Shown: in pieces, positions 41,289 to 50,260 of the stretch | How the letters are laid out: each line of letters begins with the position of its first letter | How positions within the stretch are numbered: position 1 is the stretch's first letter | NCBI RefSeq assembly: GCF_037101375.1 | Contig: NZ_AP029019.1 | Span: 1,054,001 to 1,118,000, forward strand | Direction: 5' to 3' | Source of the DNA: Acidovorax sp. DW039 | GTDB lineage: Bacteria; Pseudomonadota; Gammaproteobacteria; Burkholderiales; Burkholderiaceae_C | DNA: 64,000 nucleotides | Notes under the pieces: model-generated | The model's database searches: none | What the model was told of the DNA's origin: nothing | The model's input: only the letters and a program-made list of their open reading frames with translations | Position numbers and translations under genes: made by a program

Positions 41289-42331
41289 TGGAAAGTACCT
41301 TCTGTAAGAGAGGCCGGTTTGGCGTGCCCATCCACCAGCCCGGCTTGTAGCGCAATGCGCCACAGGCCCCGCACCGTGGCGCTGGCGGCCAGCATGGGCG
41401 TGCCCAGGTCCCAGCATTGCAGTGCGATGCTGTAGCGTCGGCACAGGTCAGGCTCACCGCACAGCACCACCTGGGGCAATGGCTGCGTGGATGCCTGCAG
41501 GTGCAGCGCAAGGCCTGCCATCTCGTGCCCGATCAGCAGGCCAGAGAGGTAGTCCGCCTGCGCTGTGGGGGGCAGTTGCCCGGTCAGGCCCAGGGTGCGT
41601 GTGCTGAACAGGTGGCTCAGCAGTCCGGCGGGATGGGCACCTGAGCGCACAACCTGCAAGCCCTTGCGAAAGGCGTCGTCATCGGGCGTTTGCGCTGGTT
41701 GCATGGTTTTGCCCAGCAGGGTGTGGTTCTTCAGTGCAGCAAACACCTCACCCGTCATGAAGGTCAGGAAGTGGTGGATCTGCTGGCCCTGTGCGTGGAC
41801 CCATTTGCTGTGGGTGCCGGGCAGTCCGATCAGCAAGGGCTGCTCAGCACCGTTGGCACACGTGGCCAGCACCCCCAGCACTTGCGTTTCTTCACCCCGC
41901 ATCACGTTCGGCAGGCTACCGCTTTGCAGCAAGCCGGGCACGATGTGCAGAGGCATGCCCTGGTGGCGTGTTACCACCCCCAGACTTTGCGCCAGGCCGC
42001 CGAGTGTGGTGGGTGACGCCAGGTAAGGCGCTTCACGCCAGCCCTGTGCGCTGCCCACCATGCCGCAGGCCAGTAAAGGCAGATGCGGGTGGGCCTGTAT
42101 CCACGGGCCGCAGGTGTCTTGCAATGCGTGTTTAAAACGTGCGTCATTGGCTTGGGCCGGTGGAACCTGGGCAGGGGGCGCATGCTCCAGCGGCTCGGGC
42201 AGGTTCATGATGCCCCAGGGCCGCTGCTGCTGTGCCAGCACCTCTCCAGCTCCATCCAGCAGGTAGGCACGTAGCGAACTCGTGCCCCAGTCCAGGCAGA
42301 TCAGTGCGGGTTGGGGCTCTGATGGATTCAT
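41285..42331 (-). CDS. dgoK: 2-dehydro-3-deoxygalactonokinase
   Basis: Kinase of the ASKHA fold (DgoK family) that phosphorylates 2-keto-3-deoxygalactonate. 348 residues from ATG 42331. The N-terminal phosphate loop is LICLDWGTSSLRAYLL, followed by LLACGMVGSAQGW, LIGLPGTHSKWVH and a C-terminal VVLCGEP segment. It is longer than the E. coli enzyme (about 290), mainly through an extended N-terminal region. Its stop overlaps dgoA. Confidence 0.92.
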   Translation of the reverse strand: MNPSEPQPALICLDWGTSSLRAYLLDGAGEVLAQQQRPWGIMNLPEPLEHAPPAQVPPAQANDARFKHALQDTCGPWIQAHPHLPLLACGMVGSAQGWREAPYLASPTTLGGLAQSLGVVTRHQGMPLHIVPGLLQSGSLPNVMRGEETQVLGVLATCANGAEQPLLIGLPGTHSKWVHAQGQQIHHFLTFMTGEVFAALKNHTLLGKTMQPAQTPDDDAFRKGLQVVRSGAHPAGLLSHLFSTRTLGLTGQLPPTAQADYLSGLLIGHEMAGLALHLQASTQPLPQVVLCGEPDLCRRYSIALQCWDLGTPMLAASATVRGLWRIALQAGLVDGHAKPASLTEGTFQ

Positions 42332-42365
42332 GTCCGGCCCCTGGTCATGCGCTGTGGCCACGGGC

Positions 42366-43304
42366 TCAGCGCCCCCAGCGCAATACCAGCGGGTCCAGCC
42401 GCCGCGCAATGTCGATCAAGCCACGGCGCACTTCGGGGTGCATGGCAGGGAAGGGGTGGCGACCTGCCTCGCAGGCAATCACGCCGCCTTCCTTCATCAG
42501 CGCCTTGGCGGTGAGGATGCCGCCCTGGCGGTTTTCGTGGTTGATGAGCGGCAGCCAGCGCTGGTAGAGCGCAAACGCCTGGTCCATGTCGCCTTGGCGG
42601 TGCGCCTCGATGATGGGGCGGATGCCGTCGGGGAAAGCGCCACCCGTCATCGCACCCGTGGCTCCGGCATCCAGGTCGGCCAGCAGGGTGATGGCCTCTT
42701 CGCCGTCCCACGGGCCTTCGATGGCGTCACCGCCCAGGCGGATCAGCTCGCGCAGCTTGCTGGCCGCGCCGGGCACCTCGATCTTGAAGTAGGCCAGCTT
42801 CTCGATCTCCTGCGCCATGCGCGCCAGGAAAGGGGCTGAGAGCACCGTGCCGCTGGCGGGCGCATCCTGCACCATGATCGGGATGGTGATGGCGTCAGAC
42901 ACGCGGGCATAGAACTCATAGATCTGCGCCTCCGGCACGCGGAAGGTGGCACCGTGGTAGGGCGGCATGATCATCACCATGGCCGCGCCCATGTCCTGCG
43001 CGGCGCGGCTGCGCTCCGCACACACGCGACTGCCGTAGTGGGTGGTGGTGACGATGACCGGAACGCGGCCCGCCACATGCTCCAGCGATGTGCGGGTGAG
43101 GACTTCACGCTCCGCATCCGACAAGGAAAACTGCTCGGAGAAATTGGCCAGGATGCATAGCCCGTCCACCCCGGCGTCGATCATGAAATCGAGGCAGCGC
43201 TTCTGGCTGTCGAGGTCGAGCGAGCCGTCTTCGTGGAAGGTGGTGGGCACCACGGGGAAGATGCCGCGGTAGCGAGGGTTCTTGAGGGAATGGGTGGCTG
43301 GCAT
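42366..43304 (-). CDS. DHDPS-family dehydratase, probable L-2-keto-3-deoxyarabonate dehydratase
   Basis: Class I aldolase-fold enzyme of 312 residues. Lys174 in AYFKIEVPG is the expected Schiff-base lysine and Tyr117 in MPPYHGAT the partner Tyr. GAMTGGAFPDGI and the overall pattern resemble bacterial L-KDA dehydratases (Azospirillum AraD), which turn L-2-keto-3-deoxyarabonate into 2-oxoglutarate semialdehyde. It is downstream of an L-arabonate-type dehydratase and in the same run as an aldehyde dehydrogenase, which completes that pathway. An aldolase on a related keto-acid remains possible. Confidence 0.8.
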   Translation of the reverse strand: MPATHSLKNPRYRGIFPVVPTTFHEDGSLDLDSQKRCLDFMIDAGVDGLCILANFSEQFSLSDAEREVLTRTSLEHVAGRVPVIVTTTHYGSRVCAERSRAAQDMGAAMVMIMPPYHGATFRVPEAQIYEFYARVSDAITIPIMVQDAPASGTVLSAPFLARMAQEIEKLAYFKIEVPGAASKLRELIRLGGDAIEGPWDGEEAITLLADLDAGATGAMTGGAFPDGIRPIIEAHRQGDMDQAFALYQRWLPLINHENRQGGILTAKALMKEGGVIACEAGRHPFPAMHPEVRRGLIDIARRLDPLVLRWGR

Positions 43305-43333
43305 GGTGGGGGTAGATCAGGGTTTGAATGAAA

Positions 43334-43385
43334 TAGACCTCTAGCGCTTATCTGATAAGCGCAAGCAGCTATCAAATGTGTAGCG
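43334..43385 (-). repeat. Dispersed palindromic repeat, copy C
   Basis: Inverted copy (reverse complement core AGCTGCTTGCGCTTATC) in the 139-bp gap between the two dehydratase genes. AGCGCTTAT and ATAAGCGC form a hairpin. The adjacent 43395-43440 resembles the end of the GC-rich dispersed element. Confidence 0.7.
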
Positions 43386-43443
43386 TTTGGCTGGGGTAGG
43401 GCGAGGCCCCGAAGCGCTCAGCGCCTCAGGGCGGGGCTCCACA

Positions 43444-45177
43444 TCAATGCGAGTGGCGCGGCACCGCAGCACCTCTGCAACCCACCAGAAAGTCGAAGTC
43501 GCAGCCTTCATCGGCCTGCAGCACATGGTCCACATACAGCCGCTGGTAGCCGCCCCGGCCGCCTTTGTCTTCGCCCCGCAGGGCTGTCAGGCGTGCAGCC
43601 AGTTCCTCGTCGCTGATGTCCAGATGCAGGCGGCCGTTTTCACAGTCCAGTTCGATGAAGTCGCCATCGCGCACGGCAGCCAGCGGCCCCAGTGCTGCTG
43701 CCTCCGGGGCCACATGCAGCACCACGGTGCCGTAGGCGGTGCCGCTCATGCGGGCGTCCGAGATGCGCACCATGTCCTTCACGCCGCGGCGCAGCAGCTT
43801 GGGCGGCAGGCCCATGTTGCCCACCTCGGCCATGCCGGGGTAGCCCTTGGGGCCGCAGTTCTTCATCACCATCACGCAGGTTTCGTCGATGTCCAGGTTC
43901 TCATCCACGATGCGCTCTTTGTAGTGCTCCAGGTTCTCGAACACCACCGCACGGCCCCGGTGCCTGAGCAGCTCGGGCGACGCTGCCGAGGGCTTGAGCA
44001 CCGCGCCGCGCGGCGCAAGGTTGCCGCGCAGGATGCAGATGCCGCCATCGGCAATCAGCGGGTTGGTGATGGGGCGGATCACCTCGTCGTTGTACTGCGG
44101 TGCTTCGCGCACGTTGTCCCACAGGCTCTTGCCGTTCACGGTCAGGGCGTCGGGATGGGGCAACAAGTTGTTCTCGCCCAGGCGGCGCAGCACAGCGGGC
44201 AGGCCACCGGCGTAATAGAACTCTTCCATCAGGAAGCGGCCCGAGGGCTGCAGATCCACCAGGGTGGGTGTGCCCCGGCCAATGCGTGTCCAGTCTTCCA
44301 GGTCCAGCTGCACGCCGATGCGGCCTGCAATGGCCTTGAGGTGGATGACCGCGTTGGTGGAGCCACCGATGGCCGCATTGGTACGGATGGCGTTTTCAAA
44401 CGCTTCGCGCGTAAGGATCTTGGACAGGCGCAGGTCTTCATGCACCATCTCCACAATGCGCTTGCCGGACATGTGGGCCAGCACATAGCGGCGGGCATCG
44501 ACGGCCGGAATCGCCGCATTGTGCGGCAGCGAGGTGCCCAGCGACTCGGCCATGCAGGCCATGGTGCTGGCCGTGCCCATGGTGTTGCAGGTGCCTGCCG
44601 AGCGGGACATGCCTGCCTCGGCTGCAAAGAACTGGTGCTCGTTGATCTCGCCTGCCTTCAGCGATTCGTGCAGCCGCCACACGGCCGTGCCCGATCCGAT
44701 GTCCTTGCCGTCGAGCTTGCCGTTGAGCATGGGCCCGCCCGTGACCACGATGGCTGGCACGTCACAGCTGGCCGCGCCCATCAGCAGCGCAGGCGTGGTC
44801 TTGTCGCAGCCCACCAGCAGCACCACGCCGTCGATGGGGTTGCCGCGAATGGCTTCTTCCACGTCCATACTGGCCAGGTTGCGCGTGAGCATGGCCGTGG
44901 GGCGCAGGTTGGATTCGCCGTTGGAGAACACGGGGAACTCCACCGGAAAGCCGCCCGCTTCGTAGATGCCGCGCTTCACATGCTCGGCAATCTTGCGGAA
45001 GTGCGCGTTGCACGGAGTCAGTTCAGACCAGGTGTTGCAGATGCCGATCACGGGGCGGCCATCGAACGCGTGGTCCGGAATGCCCTGGTTCTTCATCCAG
45101 CTGCGGTACATGAAGCCGTTCTTGTCGGCCGTGCCGAACCATTCGGTGGAGCGGAGTTTGCGCTTGGGAGTCGTCAT
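43444..45177 (-). CDS. IlvD/Edd-family sugar-acid dehydratase, probable L-arabonate dehydratase
   Basis: Fe-S dehydratase of about 577 residues from ATG 45177. The N-terminus KLRSTEWFGTADKNGFMYRS is characteristic of L-arabonate (and D-xylonate-type) dehydratases. Expected cluster cysteines are Cys56, Cys124 and Cys197, in TPCNAHFR, VGCDKTT and AGTCNTMG. It would convert L-arabonate to L-2-keto-3-deoxyarabonate, the substrate of the next gene's product. Substrate range in this family is broad, so D-galactonate, D-fuconate or D-xylonate are also possible. Confidence 0.88.
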   Translation of the reverse strand: MTTPKRKLRSTEWFGTADKNGFMYRSWMKNQGIPDHAFDGRPVIGICNTWSELTPCNAHFRKIAEHVKRGIYEAGGFPVEFPVFSNGESNLRPTAMLTRNLASMDVEEAIRGNPIDGVVLLVGCDKTTPALLMGAASCDVPAIVVTGGPMLNGKLDGKDIGSGTAVWRLHESLKAGEINEHQFFAAEAGMSRSAGTCNTMGTASTMACMAESLGTSLPHNAAIPAVDARRYVLAHMSGKRIVEMVHEDLRLSKILTREAFENAIRTNAAIGGSTNAVIHLKAIAGRIGVQLDLEDWTRIGRGTPTLVDLQPSGRFLMEEFYYAGGLPAVLRRLGENNLLPHPDALTVNGKSLWDNVREAPQYNDEVIRPITNPLIADGGICILRGNLAPRGAVLKPSAASPELLRHRGRAVVFENLEHYKERIVDENLDIDETCVMVMKNCGPKGYPGMAEVGNMGLPPKLLRRGVKDMVRISDARMSGTAYGTVVLHVAPEAAALGPLAAVRDGDFIELDCENGRLHLDISDEELAARLTALRGEDKGGRGGYQRLYVDHVLQADEGCDFDFLVGCRGAAVPRHSH

Positions 45178-45205
45178 GGTGGGGAGGTGAGAGAGAAACA
45201 AAAAA

Positions 45206-46243
45206 TCAGGTGCGTTGTGCAGAGCGGTGCGTCAGCACGCGCTGCAGCAGACAGAAGATGAACAGCAGCACGCCAACAACGATGCGTGTCCACCACGAGC
45301 TGAGAGAGCCGTCAAAGGCAATCAGGGTCTGGATGATTCCGAGCGTGAGCACGCCAAACAACGTGCCCGCCAGGTAGCCCACACCCCCGGTGAGCAAGGT
45401 GCCGCCGATCACCACAGCGGCGATGGCGTCCAGCTCCATGCCTGTGGCATGCAGGCCGTAGCCCGAGAGCATGTAGAACGTGAACACCACCCCCGCCAGC
45501 GCCGAGCACAGGCCCGACAGCGTGTACACGCCGATGAGCGTGCGGCGCACGGGCAGCCCCATCAGCACGGCCGAGTGCTCGCTGCCGCCGATGGCATAGA
45601 CCGCACGCCCGAAGGGCGTGCAGTGGGCCATGAAGATGGCGATGAGCAACACCGCCATGGCCATCAGCGCGCCCAGCGATAGCGACATGGATTCACCCAT
45701 GGGCAGACGCCACTGGGCCATTTCGGAGTAGCCCTCGTGCGTGATGCTGATGGAGTCGATGCTGATGAGGTAGCACAGCCCCCGTGCCAGGAACATGCCC
45801 GCCAGGGTCACGATGAAGGGCTGCAGCCTGAACCTTTCGATCAGGAACCCCATGACTGCCCCAAACACTGTGCCCATGAGCAGCACGAGCGGTATGGCTG
45901 CAATGGGGCTCCAGCCGTGGTGCTCTACCAGACTGGCCAGCACCATCGTGGTCAACGCCACGACGGAGCCGACGGAAAGATCGATGCCGCCCGACAGGAT
46001 GACAAACGTCATGCCCACCGCCACGATGACCAGGAAGGCGTTGTCGATCAGCAGGTTGAGGAACACCTGGGCTGAAAGAAAGCCCGAGTACATGACCGAC
46101 CCCGTGACTGCCATGGCCAGAAACAGCGCCACGGTGGCGGTGAGCGGCAGGTATTTGCGATTCAGCTTCAAGCCGCTTCCTCGTGCGTGCGGCGCAGCAT
46201 CCATCGGCGCAGCAGCGGTTACGGTGTGTGACACGGCGCTCAT
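45206..46243 (-). CDS. yjfF: Sugar ABC transporter permease YjfF (galactofuranose type)
   Basis: Inner-membrane permease of the ribose/galactofuranose (BPD_transp_2) family, about 345 residues from ATG 46243, overlapping the ytfT stop (ATGA). About eight to ten helices; the segments [49 protein letters not shown] and VVIGGTLLTGGVGYLAGT are typical. It pairs with YtfT, YtfR and the binding protein YtfQ encoded upstream. Confidence 0.9.
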   Translation of the reverse strand: MSAVSHTVTAAAPMDAAPHARGSGLKLNRKYLPLTATVALFLAMAVTGSVMYSGFLSAQVFLNLLIDNAFLVIVAVGMTFVILSGGIDLSVGSVVALTTMVLASLVEHHGWSPIAAIPLVLLMGTVFGAVMGFLIERFRLQPFIVTLAGMFLARGLCYLISIDSISITHEGYSEMAQWRLPMGESMSLSLGALMAMAVLLIAIFMAHCTPFGRAVYAIGGSEHSAVLMGLPVRRTLIGVYTLSGLCSALAGVVFTFYMLSGYGLHATGMELDAIAAVVIGGTLLTGGVGYLAGTLFGVLTLGIIQTLIAFDGSLSSWWTRIVVGVLLFIFCLLQRVLTHRSAQRT

Positions 46244-47295
46244 GGTGCAACCCCCGGGCCGCTGGGCCTGCGCACCCACATGCCCAGCTGTGCGCGGAAT
46301 TCGGGCGACTGCATCAGCATCACCACGAACACCACGATGGCCTTCACCACCAGATTGATCTCAGGCGGCACCCCCAGCGAATAGATGGCGTAGGTGAGCG
46401 ACTGGATGATGAGCGCACCGAGCACGCTGCCCACCAGGCTGAAGCGGCCACCCGTGAGGGCAGTGCCGCCCAGCGTCACGGCCAAAATGGCATCCAGTTC
46501 CAGCAGCTGTCCTGCGTTGTTGCCGTCTGCACTCTTGACGTTGGAGCTGATGAGCAAGCCCGCAATGCCCGCGCATACCCCGCAAAACGTGTAGGCCGCC
46601 ACCGTGATGCGCCGGGCCTGCACGCCTGCCACCCGGGCGGCAGAAGGATTGATGCCTACCGCCTGCACAAACAGGCCCAGTGCCGTGCGCGTGACGGCCA
46701 GGTACAGCAGCCCGAAAACTGCTGCCACCACAAACAGCGAGAAAGGTACGCCCAGCAGATAGCCACTGCCGAGGAAGAAGTAGGGCGTGTAGTAGATGGT
46801 GATGATCTGCCCGTCCGTGATCAGCTGCGCAATGCCGCGCCCCGCCACCATCAGGATCAGCGTGGCAATGATGGGCTGCATGCCCACGCGCGCCACCAGG
46901 AGGCCATTCCACAGGCCGCACACCGCCCCCACGCCCAGACCCGCGAGCAGCGCCACGGGCAAGGGGAAGCGGCTGGTATCGCCAGACACCGAGCCACCAA
47001 TCATCCAGGCCGTGACGGCAGCGGCAATGGCCACCACCGCGCCTACGGAGATATCAATGCCGCGTGTGGCAATCACCATCGTCATGCCCAGAGACACCAG
47101 CACCAGCGGCGCTGCGCGGTTGAGGATGTCGATCAGGCTGCCGTAGAGGTGGCCGTCGCGCCACTCCAGCTGCAGAAAGCTGGCATTGAATGCCGTGTTC
47201 ACGCCGAGCAGGAGCAGCAGGGTGATGAGGGGCCAAGCCAGACGGTGGCGCAGCAGAGCTGTAATAAGGTGGGGCGAATTACGTTCTTCAGACAT
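46240..47295 (-). CDS. ytfT: Sugar ABC transporter permease YtfT (galactofuranose type)
   Basis: Second permease of the furanose importer, about 351 residues from ATG 47295 (ATG 47304 is an alternative). The GSLIDILNRAAPLVLVSLGMT, VIATRGIDISVGAVVAIA and VTLGGTALTGGRFSLVGS segments match YtfT. ATGA overlap with yjfF. A 162-bp gap separating it from ytfR holds a dispersed repeat copy, so the operon may be partly interrupted here. Confidence 0.91.
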   Translation of the reverse strand: MSEERNSPHLITALLRHRLAWPLITLLLLLGVNTAFNASFLQLEWRDGHLYGSLIDILNRAAPLVLVSLGMTMVIATRGIDISVGAVVAIAAAVTAWMIGGSVSGDTSRFPLPVALLAGLGVGAVCGLWNGLLVARVGMQPIIATLILMVAGRGIAQLITDGQIITIYYTPYFFLGSGYLLGVPFSLFVVAAVFGLLYLAVTRTALGLFVQAVGINPSAARVAGVQARRITVAAYTFCGVCAGIAGLLISSNVKSADGNNAGQLLELDAILAVTLGGTALTGGRFSLVGSVLGALIIQSLTYAIYSLGVPPEINLVVKAIVVFVVMLMQSPEFRAQLGMWVRRPSGPGVAP

Positions 47296-47324
47296 ACGAG
47301 TCATCCATGGCGCTGCATGTGCCA

Positions 47325-47447
47325 CTGGCGCGGCCTAGGCCCGGGCAGCCGCACAAGGGCCGCCCCGCAGTGCTGGCTGCGTCCCCCTGCCCGCATCGCG
47401 CAGCGATGCGAGAGCGGGGGGAGGCCGCGAAGCGGCTCAGGGGGGTG
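47325..47447 (-). repeat. Dispersed GC-rich intergenic element, copy 2
   Basis: Inverted relative of the element at 23772: TGGCGCGGCCTAGGC, then GGGCCGCCCCGCAGTGCTGGC, ending in CGAAGCGGCTCAGGGGGG. It fills most of the ytfR-ytfT gap within what looks like one operon. Confidence 0.6.
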
Positions 47448-47456
47448 TTCTCTATC

Positions 47457-49040
47457 TCATGCATGGTCGGCTGCAATCAGTTCGTACACATCGTCTTCGG
47501 TACTGCCCGCGGGCAGCTCTCCGGCCTTTTCCCGGTCCCGCAGCACCACAATGCGGTGCGCCACGCGCACCACTTCGCTCATTTCGGAGGAGATGAAAAG
47601 CACCGCCATGCCCGCCTGCGCCAGCCGCAGGATCTGGTCCATGATTTCCTGCTTGGCGGCCACATCAATGCCGCGTGTGGGCTCGTCCAGAATCAGCAGA
47701 CGGGGCTCGGTGGCCAGCCAGCGGGCCAGAATGGCCTTTTGCTGGTTGCCCCCCGACAGGAGGCCAATGGGCGTGTCCACGCTGGCGGTCTTGATGCTCA
47801 GCATCTGTACATAGCGCTCGGCCATCTCCGTTTGCTCGCTGTGCGAGAGGAAGCGGCCCAGGCCCATGCGCGCCTGCAGGGCCAGGGCAATGTTCTCGCG
47901 CACCGACAGCTCGGCCACGATGCCGTCGGTCTTGCGCTCCTCGGGGCACAGGGCCAGTCCCTGCGCAATCGCGTCCATCGGGCTGGCAAAGGTCACCACC
48001 TTGCCATCGACATGCAATGCGCCACGGTCTGGCGCTTCCAGACCAAACAGCAGGCGTGCCAGTTCGGTGCGGCCTGATCCCAGCAGGCCCGCCAGCCCCA
48101 CCACTTCGCCAGGACGGATGTCCAGGTCGATGGGGCGAATCTGGCCTGCCTTGCCCAAGGCCTGGGTGCTCACCAGGGCATGGACGGAAGGGTCTTGCAC
48201 TGAAGCTGCGTGGGTCTGCGCTCCTGCACTGGCCAGCTCGCGCCCCAGCATGGCAGAGATCAATGCCTGCGCTGGCAGCTCGCTCGCCTTCCATTCACCC
48301 ACCCAGCTGCCATTGCGCAGAACGGTGATGCGGTCAGACACCGCGTAGACCTGGTTCAGAAAGTGGCTCACGAAAACAATCGCCATGCCTTCGTCGCGCA
48401 GCTTGCGCATGACCTGGAAAAGCTTTTGCACCTCGTCCTCATCCAGGCTGGAGGTGGGCTCGTCCAGGATGAGAATGCGGCTTTCAATGCTGATGGCGCG
48501 TGCGATGGCCACCAGTTGCTGTACGGCCACCGGAAAGTCCGACAGCAGCCGCGTCACATCAATGTCCAGCCCCATGCGCTGCACCAGTTCGCTGGCGCTG
48601 CGGTGCATGCGGGACCAGTCAATGCGAAACCCCTGGGCCCAGCCGCAGCGCGGGTAGCGGCCCGCAAAGATGTTCTCTGCCACCGACAGGTTGGGGCACA
48701 GGTTGACCTCCTGGTACACCGTGCTGATGCCGCTTTGCTGCGCCTGCAGCGGTGAGGTGGGCCAGCGGGTCTGCTCACCCATGCGCATCTGCCCGCCGCT
48801 GGGTTCGATCACCCCCGTGAGCACTTTGATGAGCGTGGACTTGCCAGCGCCGTTCTGGCCCATGAGAGCGTGGATTTCGCCGGGGTAGAGGTTGAGCTGC
48901 ACATCGCGCAGCACCGGAATGCCAGCGAACTGCTTGTGCACGCCCGTGAGCTGGAGTAAAGGCTGGGTGTGCGCTGCGTTCATGGGGCTGCGGTCTGATA
49001 CATGGGTGGGTGCCAAGCCAAGGCGTGGGTCACTCGTCAT
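47457..49040 (-). CDS. ytfR: Sugar ABC transporter ATPase YtfR (galactofuranose type), tandem domains
   Basis: Tandem ATPase of 527 residues. First domain: Walker A GQNGAGKST, TVYQEVNLCPNLSVAENIF, Walker B LILDEPTSSLDEDE. Second domain: [30 protein letters not shown]-like LCPEERKTDGI, signature [15 protein letters not shown] and [15 protein letters not shown] 49040 overlaps the preceding gene's stop (ATGA); ATG 48983 is a possible later start. It matches E. coli YtfR in order and motif spacing. Confidence 0.91.
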   Translation of the reverse strand: MTSDPRLGLAPTHVSDRSPMNAAHTQPLLQLTGVHKQFAGIPVLRDVQLNLYPGEIHALMGQNGAGKSTLIKVLTGVIEPSGGQMRMGEQTRWPTSPLQAQQSGISTVYQEVNLCPNLSVAENIFAGRYPRCGWAQGFRIDWSRMHRSASELVQRMGLDIDVTRLLSDFPVAVQQLVAIARAISIESRILILDEPTSSLDEDEVQKLFQVMRKLRDEGMAIVFVSHFLNQVYAVSDRITVLRNGSWVGEWKASELPAQALISAMLGRELASAGAQTHAASVQDPSVHALVSTQALGKAGQIRPIDLDIRPGEVVGLAGLLGSGRTELARLLFGLEAPDRGALHVDGKVVTFASPMDAIAQGLALCPEERKTDGIVAELSVRENIALALQARMGLGRFLSHSEQTEMAERYVQMLSIKTASVDTPIGLLSGGNQQKAILARWLATEPRLLILDEPTRGIDVAAKQEIMDQILRLAQAGMAVLFISSEMSEVVRVAHRIVVLRDREKAGELPAGSTEDDVYELIAADHA

Positions 49041-50260
49041 GCCTTGTTCTTGTTGTAGACATCCACCAGCACGGCGGCCAGCAACACCACGCCCTTGATG
49101 ACCTGCTGGTAGTCGATGCCGATGCCCAGGATGGACATGCCGTTGTTCATCACCCCCATCACGAAGGCACCAATCACGGCACCCATCACCCGGCCCACGC
49201 CGCCCGATGCAGAGGCACCGCCGATGAAGCAGGCCGCAATCACGTCCAGCTCAAAGCCCAGGCCGGCCTTGGGTGTTGCTGTGTTCAGCCGCGCGGCAAA
49301 CACCAGGCCTGCCAGTGCAGCCAGCACCCCCATGTTGACGAAGGCATAGAAGGAGAGCCTTTCCGTCTTGATGCCCGAGAGCTTGGCCGCCTTCTCGTTG
49401 CCCCCCATGGCATAGATGCGACGTCCGATGGTGGTGCGTGTGGTCACAAACTCAAACAGCACGATGAGCAGCGCCATGACGATCAGCACATTGGGCAAGC
49501 CCTTGTAAGACGCCAGCAGGTAGCTGAAGGCCACCAGCAGGCCCGCAAATACGGTGGTCTTGATGAGGAACAGCGCCGCCGGTTCGGCATGCACACCATG
49601 CTTGATGCGGTGTGCGCGGTCACGCACGGCCGAGGCCGTCAGCGCGGCCGCGACCACCAGCCCCAGTGCCAGCGATGTCACCTTGATGCCCTCGCCAGCG
49701 GCAATGTCCGGAATGAAGCCCGAGCTGAGCATCTGGAAGGCTTCCGGGAAGGGACCTACCGACTGCCCCGCCAGCAGCGCCAGTGCCAGCCCCTTGAACA
49801 CCAGCATGCCCGCCAGCGTCACGATGAAGGATGGAATGCGCGAGAACGCCACAAACCAGCCCTGGATGGCGCCAATGAGGGCCCCGCACAGCAGGCACAC
49901 CAGCGTGGCAGGCACAAAGTGCCACTGGTACTGCACCATGAGCACGGCCGCCAGCGCGCCGATGAACCCGCACACGGAACCCACAGACAGGTCGATGTGC
50001 CCCGCCACGATCACCAGCAGCATGCCCAGCGCCATGATGACGATGTAGCTGTTCTGCAGGATCAGGTTGGTGAGGTTGAGCGGCTGCATCAGCGTGCCGT
50101 CGGTCATGTATTGAAAGAATCCCATGATCGCGACCAGCGTGATCAACATGCCGTATTCGCGCAGGTTGTTCTTGGCGTGGTCCAGCAGTGACCGGGCAGA
50201 TTTGGCCGGTGTGTGGGCTGCGGCCGAGGCGGTGGGGGAAGAAGTAGTCATCTGGCTCAT
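49037..50260 (-). CDS. gguB: Multiple-sugar ABC transporter permease GguB
   Basis: Permease of the ChvE-GguAB system, 407 residues with a cytoplasmic start, then ten or so helices. [74 protein letters not shown] sequence ([15 protein letters not shown] here) and [17 protein letters not shown] are typical of GguB/XylH-like permeases. ATGA overlaps join it to gguA and ytfR. Confidence 0.91.
   Translation of the reverse strand: MSQMTTSSPTASAAAHTPAKSARSLLDHAKNNLREYGMLITLVAIMGFFQYMTDGTLMQPLNLTNLILQNSYIVIMALGMLLVIVAGHIDLSVGSVCGFIGALAAVLMVQYQWHFVPATLVCLLCGALIGAIQGWFVAFSRIPSFIVTLAGMLVFKGLALALLAGQSVGPFPEAFQMLSSGFIPDIAAGEGIKVTSLALGLVVAAALTASAVRDRAHRIKHGVHAEPAALFLIKTTVFAGLLVAFSYLLASYKGLPNVLIVMALLIVLFEFVTTRTTIGRRIYAMGGNEKAAKLSGIKTERLSFYAFVNMGVLAALAGLVFAARLNTATPKAGLGFELDVIAACFIGGASASGGVGRVMGAVIGAFVMGVMNNGMSILGIGIDYQQVIKGVVLLAAVLVDVYNKNKA

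Noticed and set aside
43387..45261. 624-codon plus-strand open frame
   Set aside because: Antisense shadow of the IlvD/Edd dehydratase, whose Fe-S cysteines and length are right; the shadow peptide has no domain.
46183..47814. 543-codon plus-strand open frame opposite ytfT and ytfR
   Set aside because: It opposes two transporter genes and spans an intergenic repeat; the peptide is Arg/His/Gln-rich with no recognisable domain.
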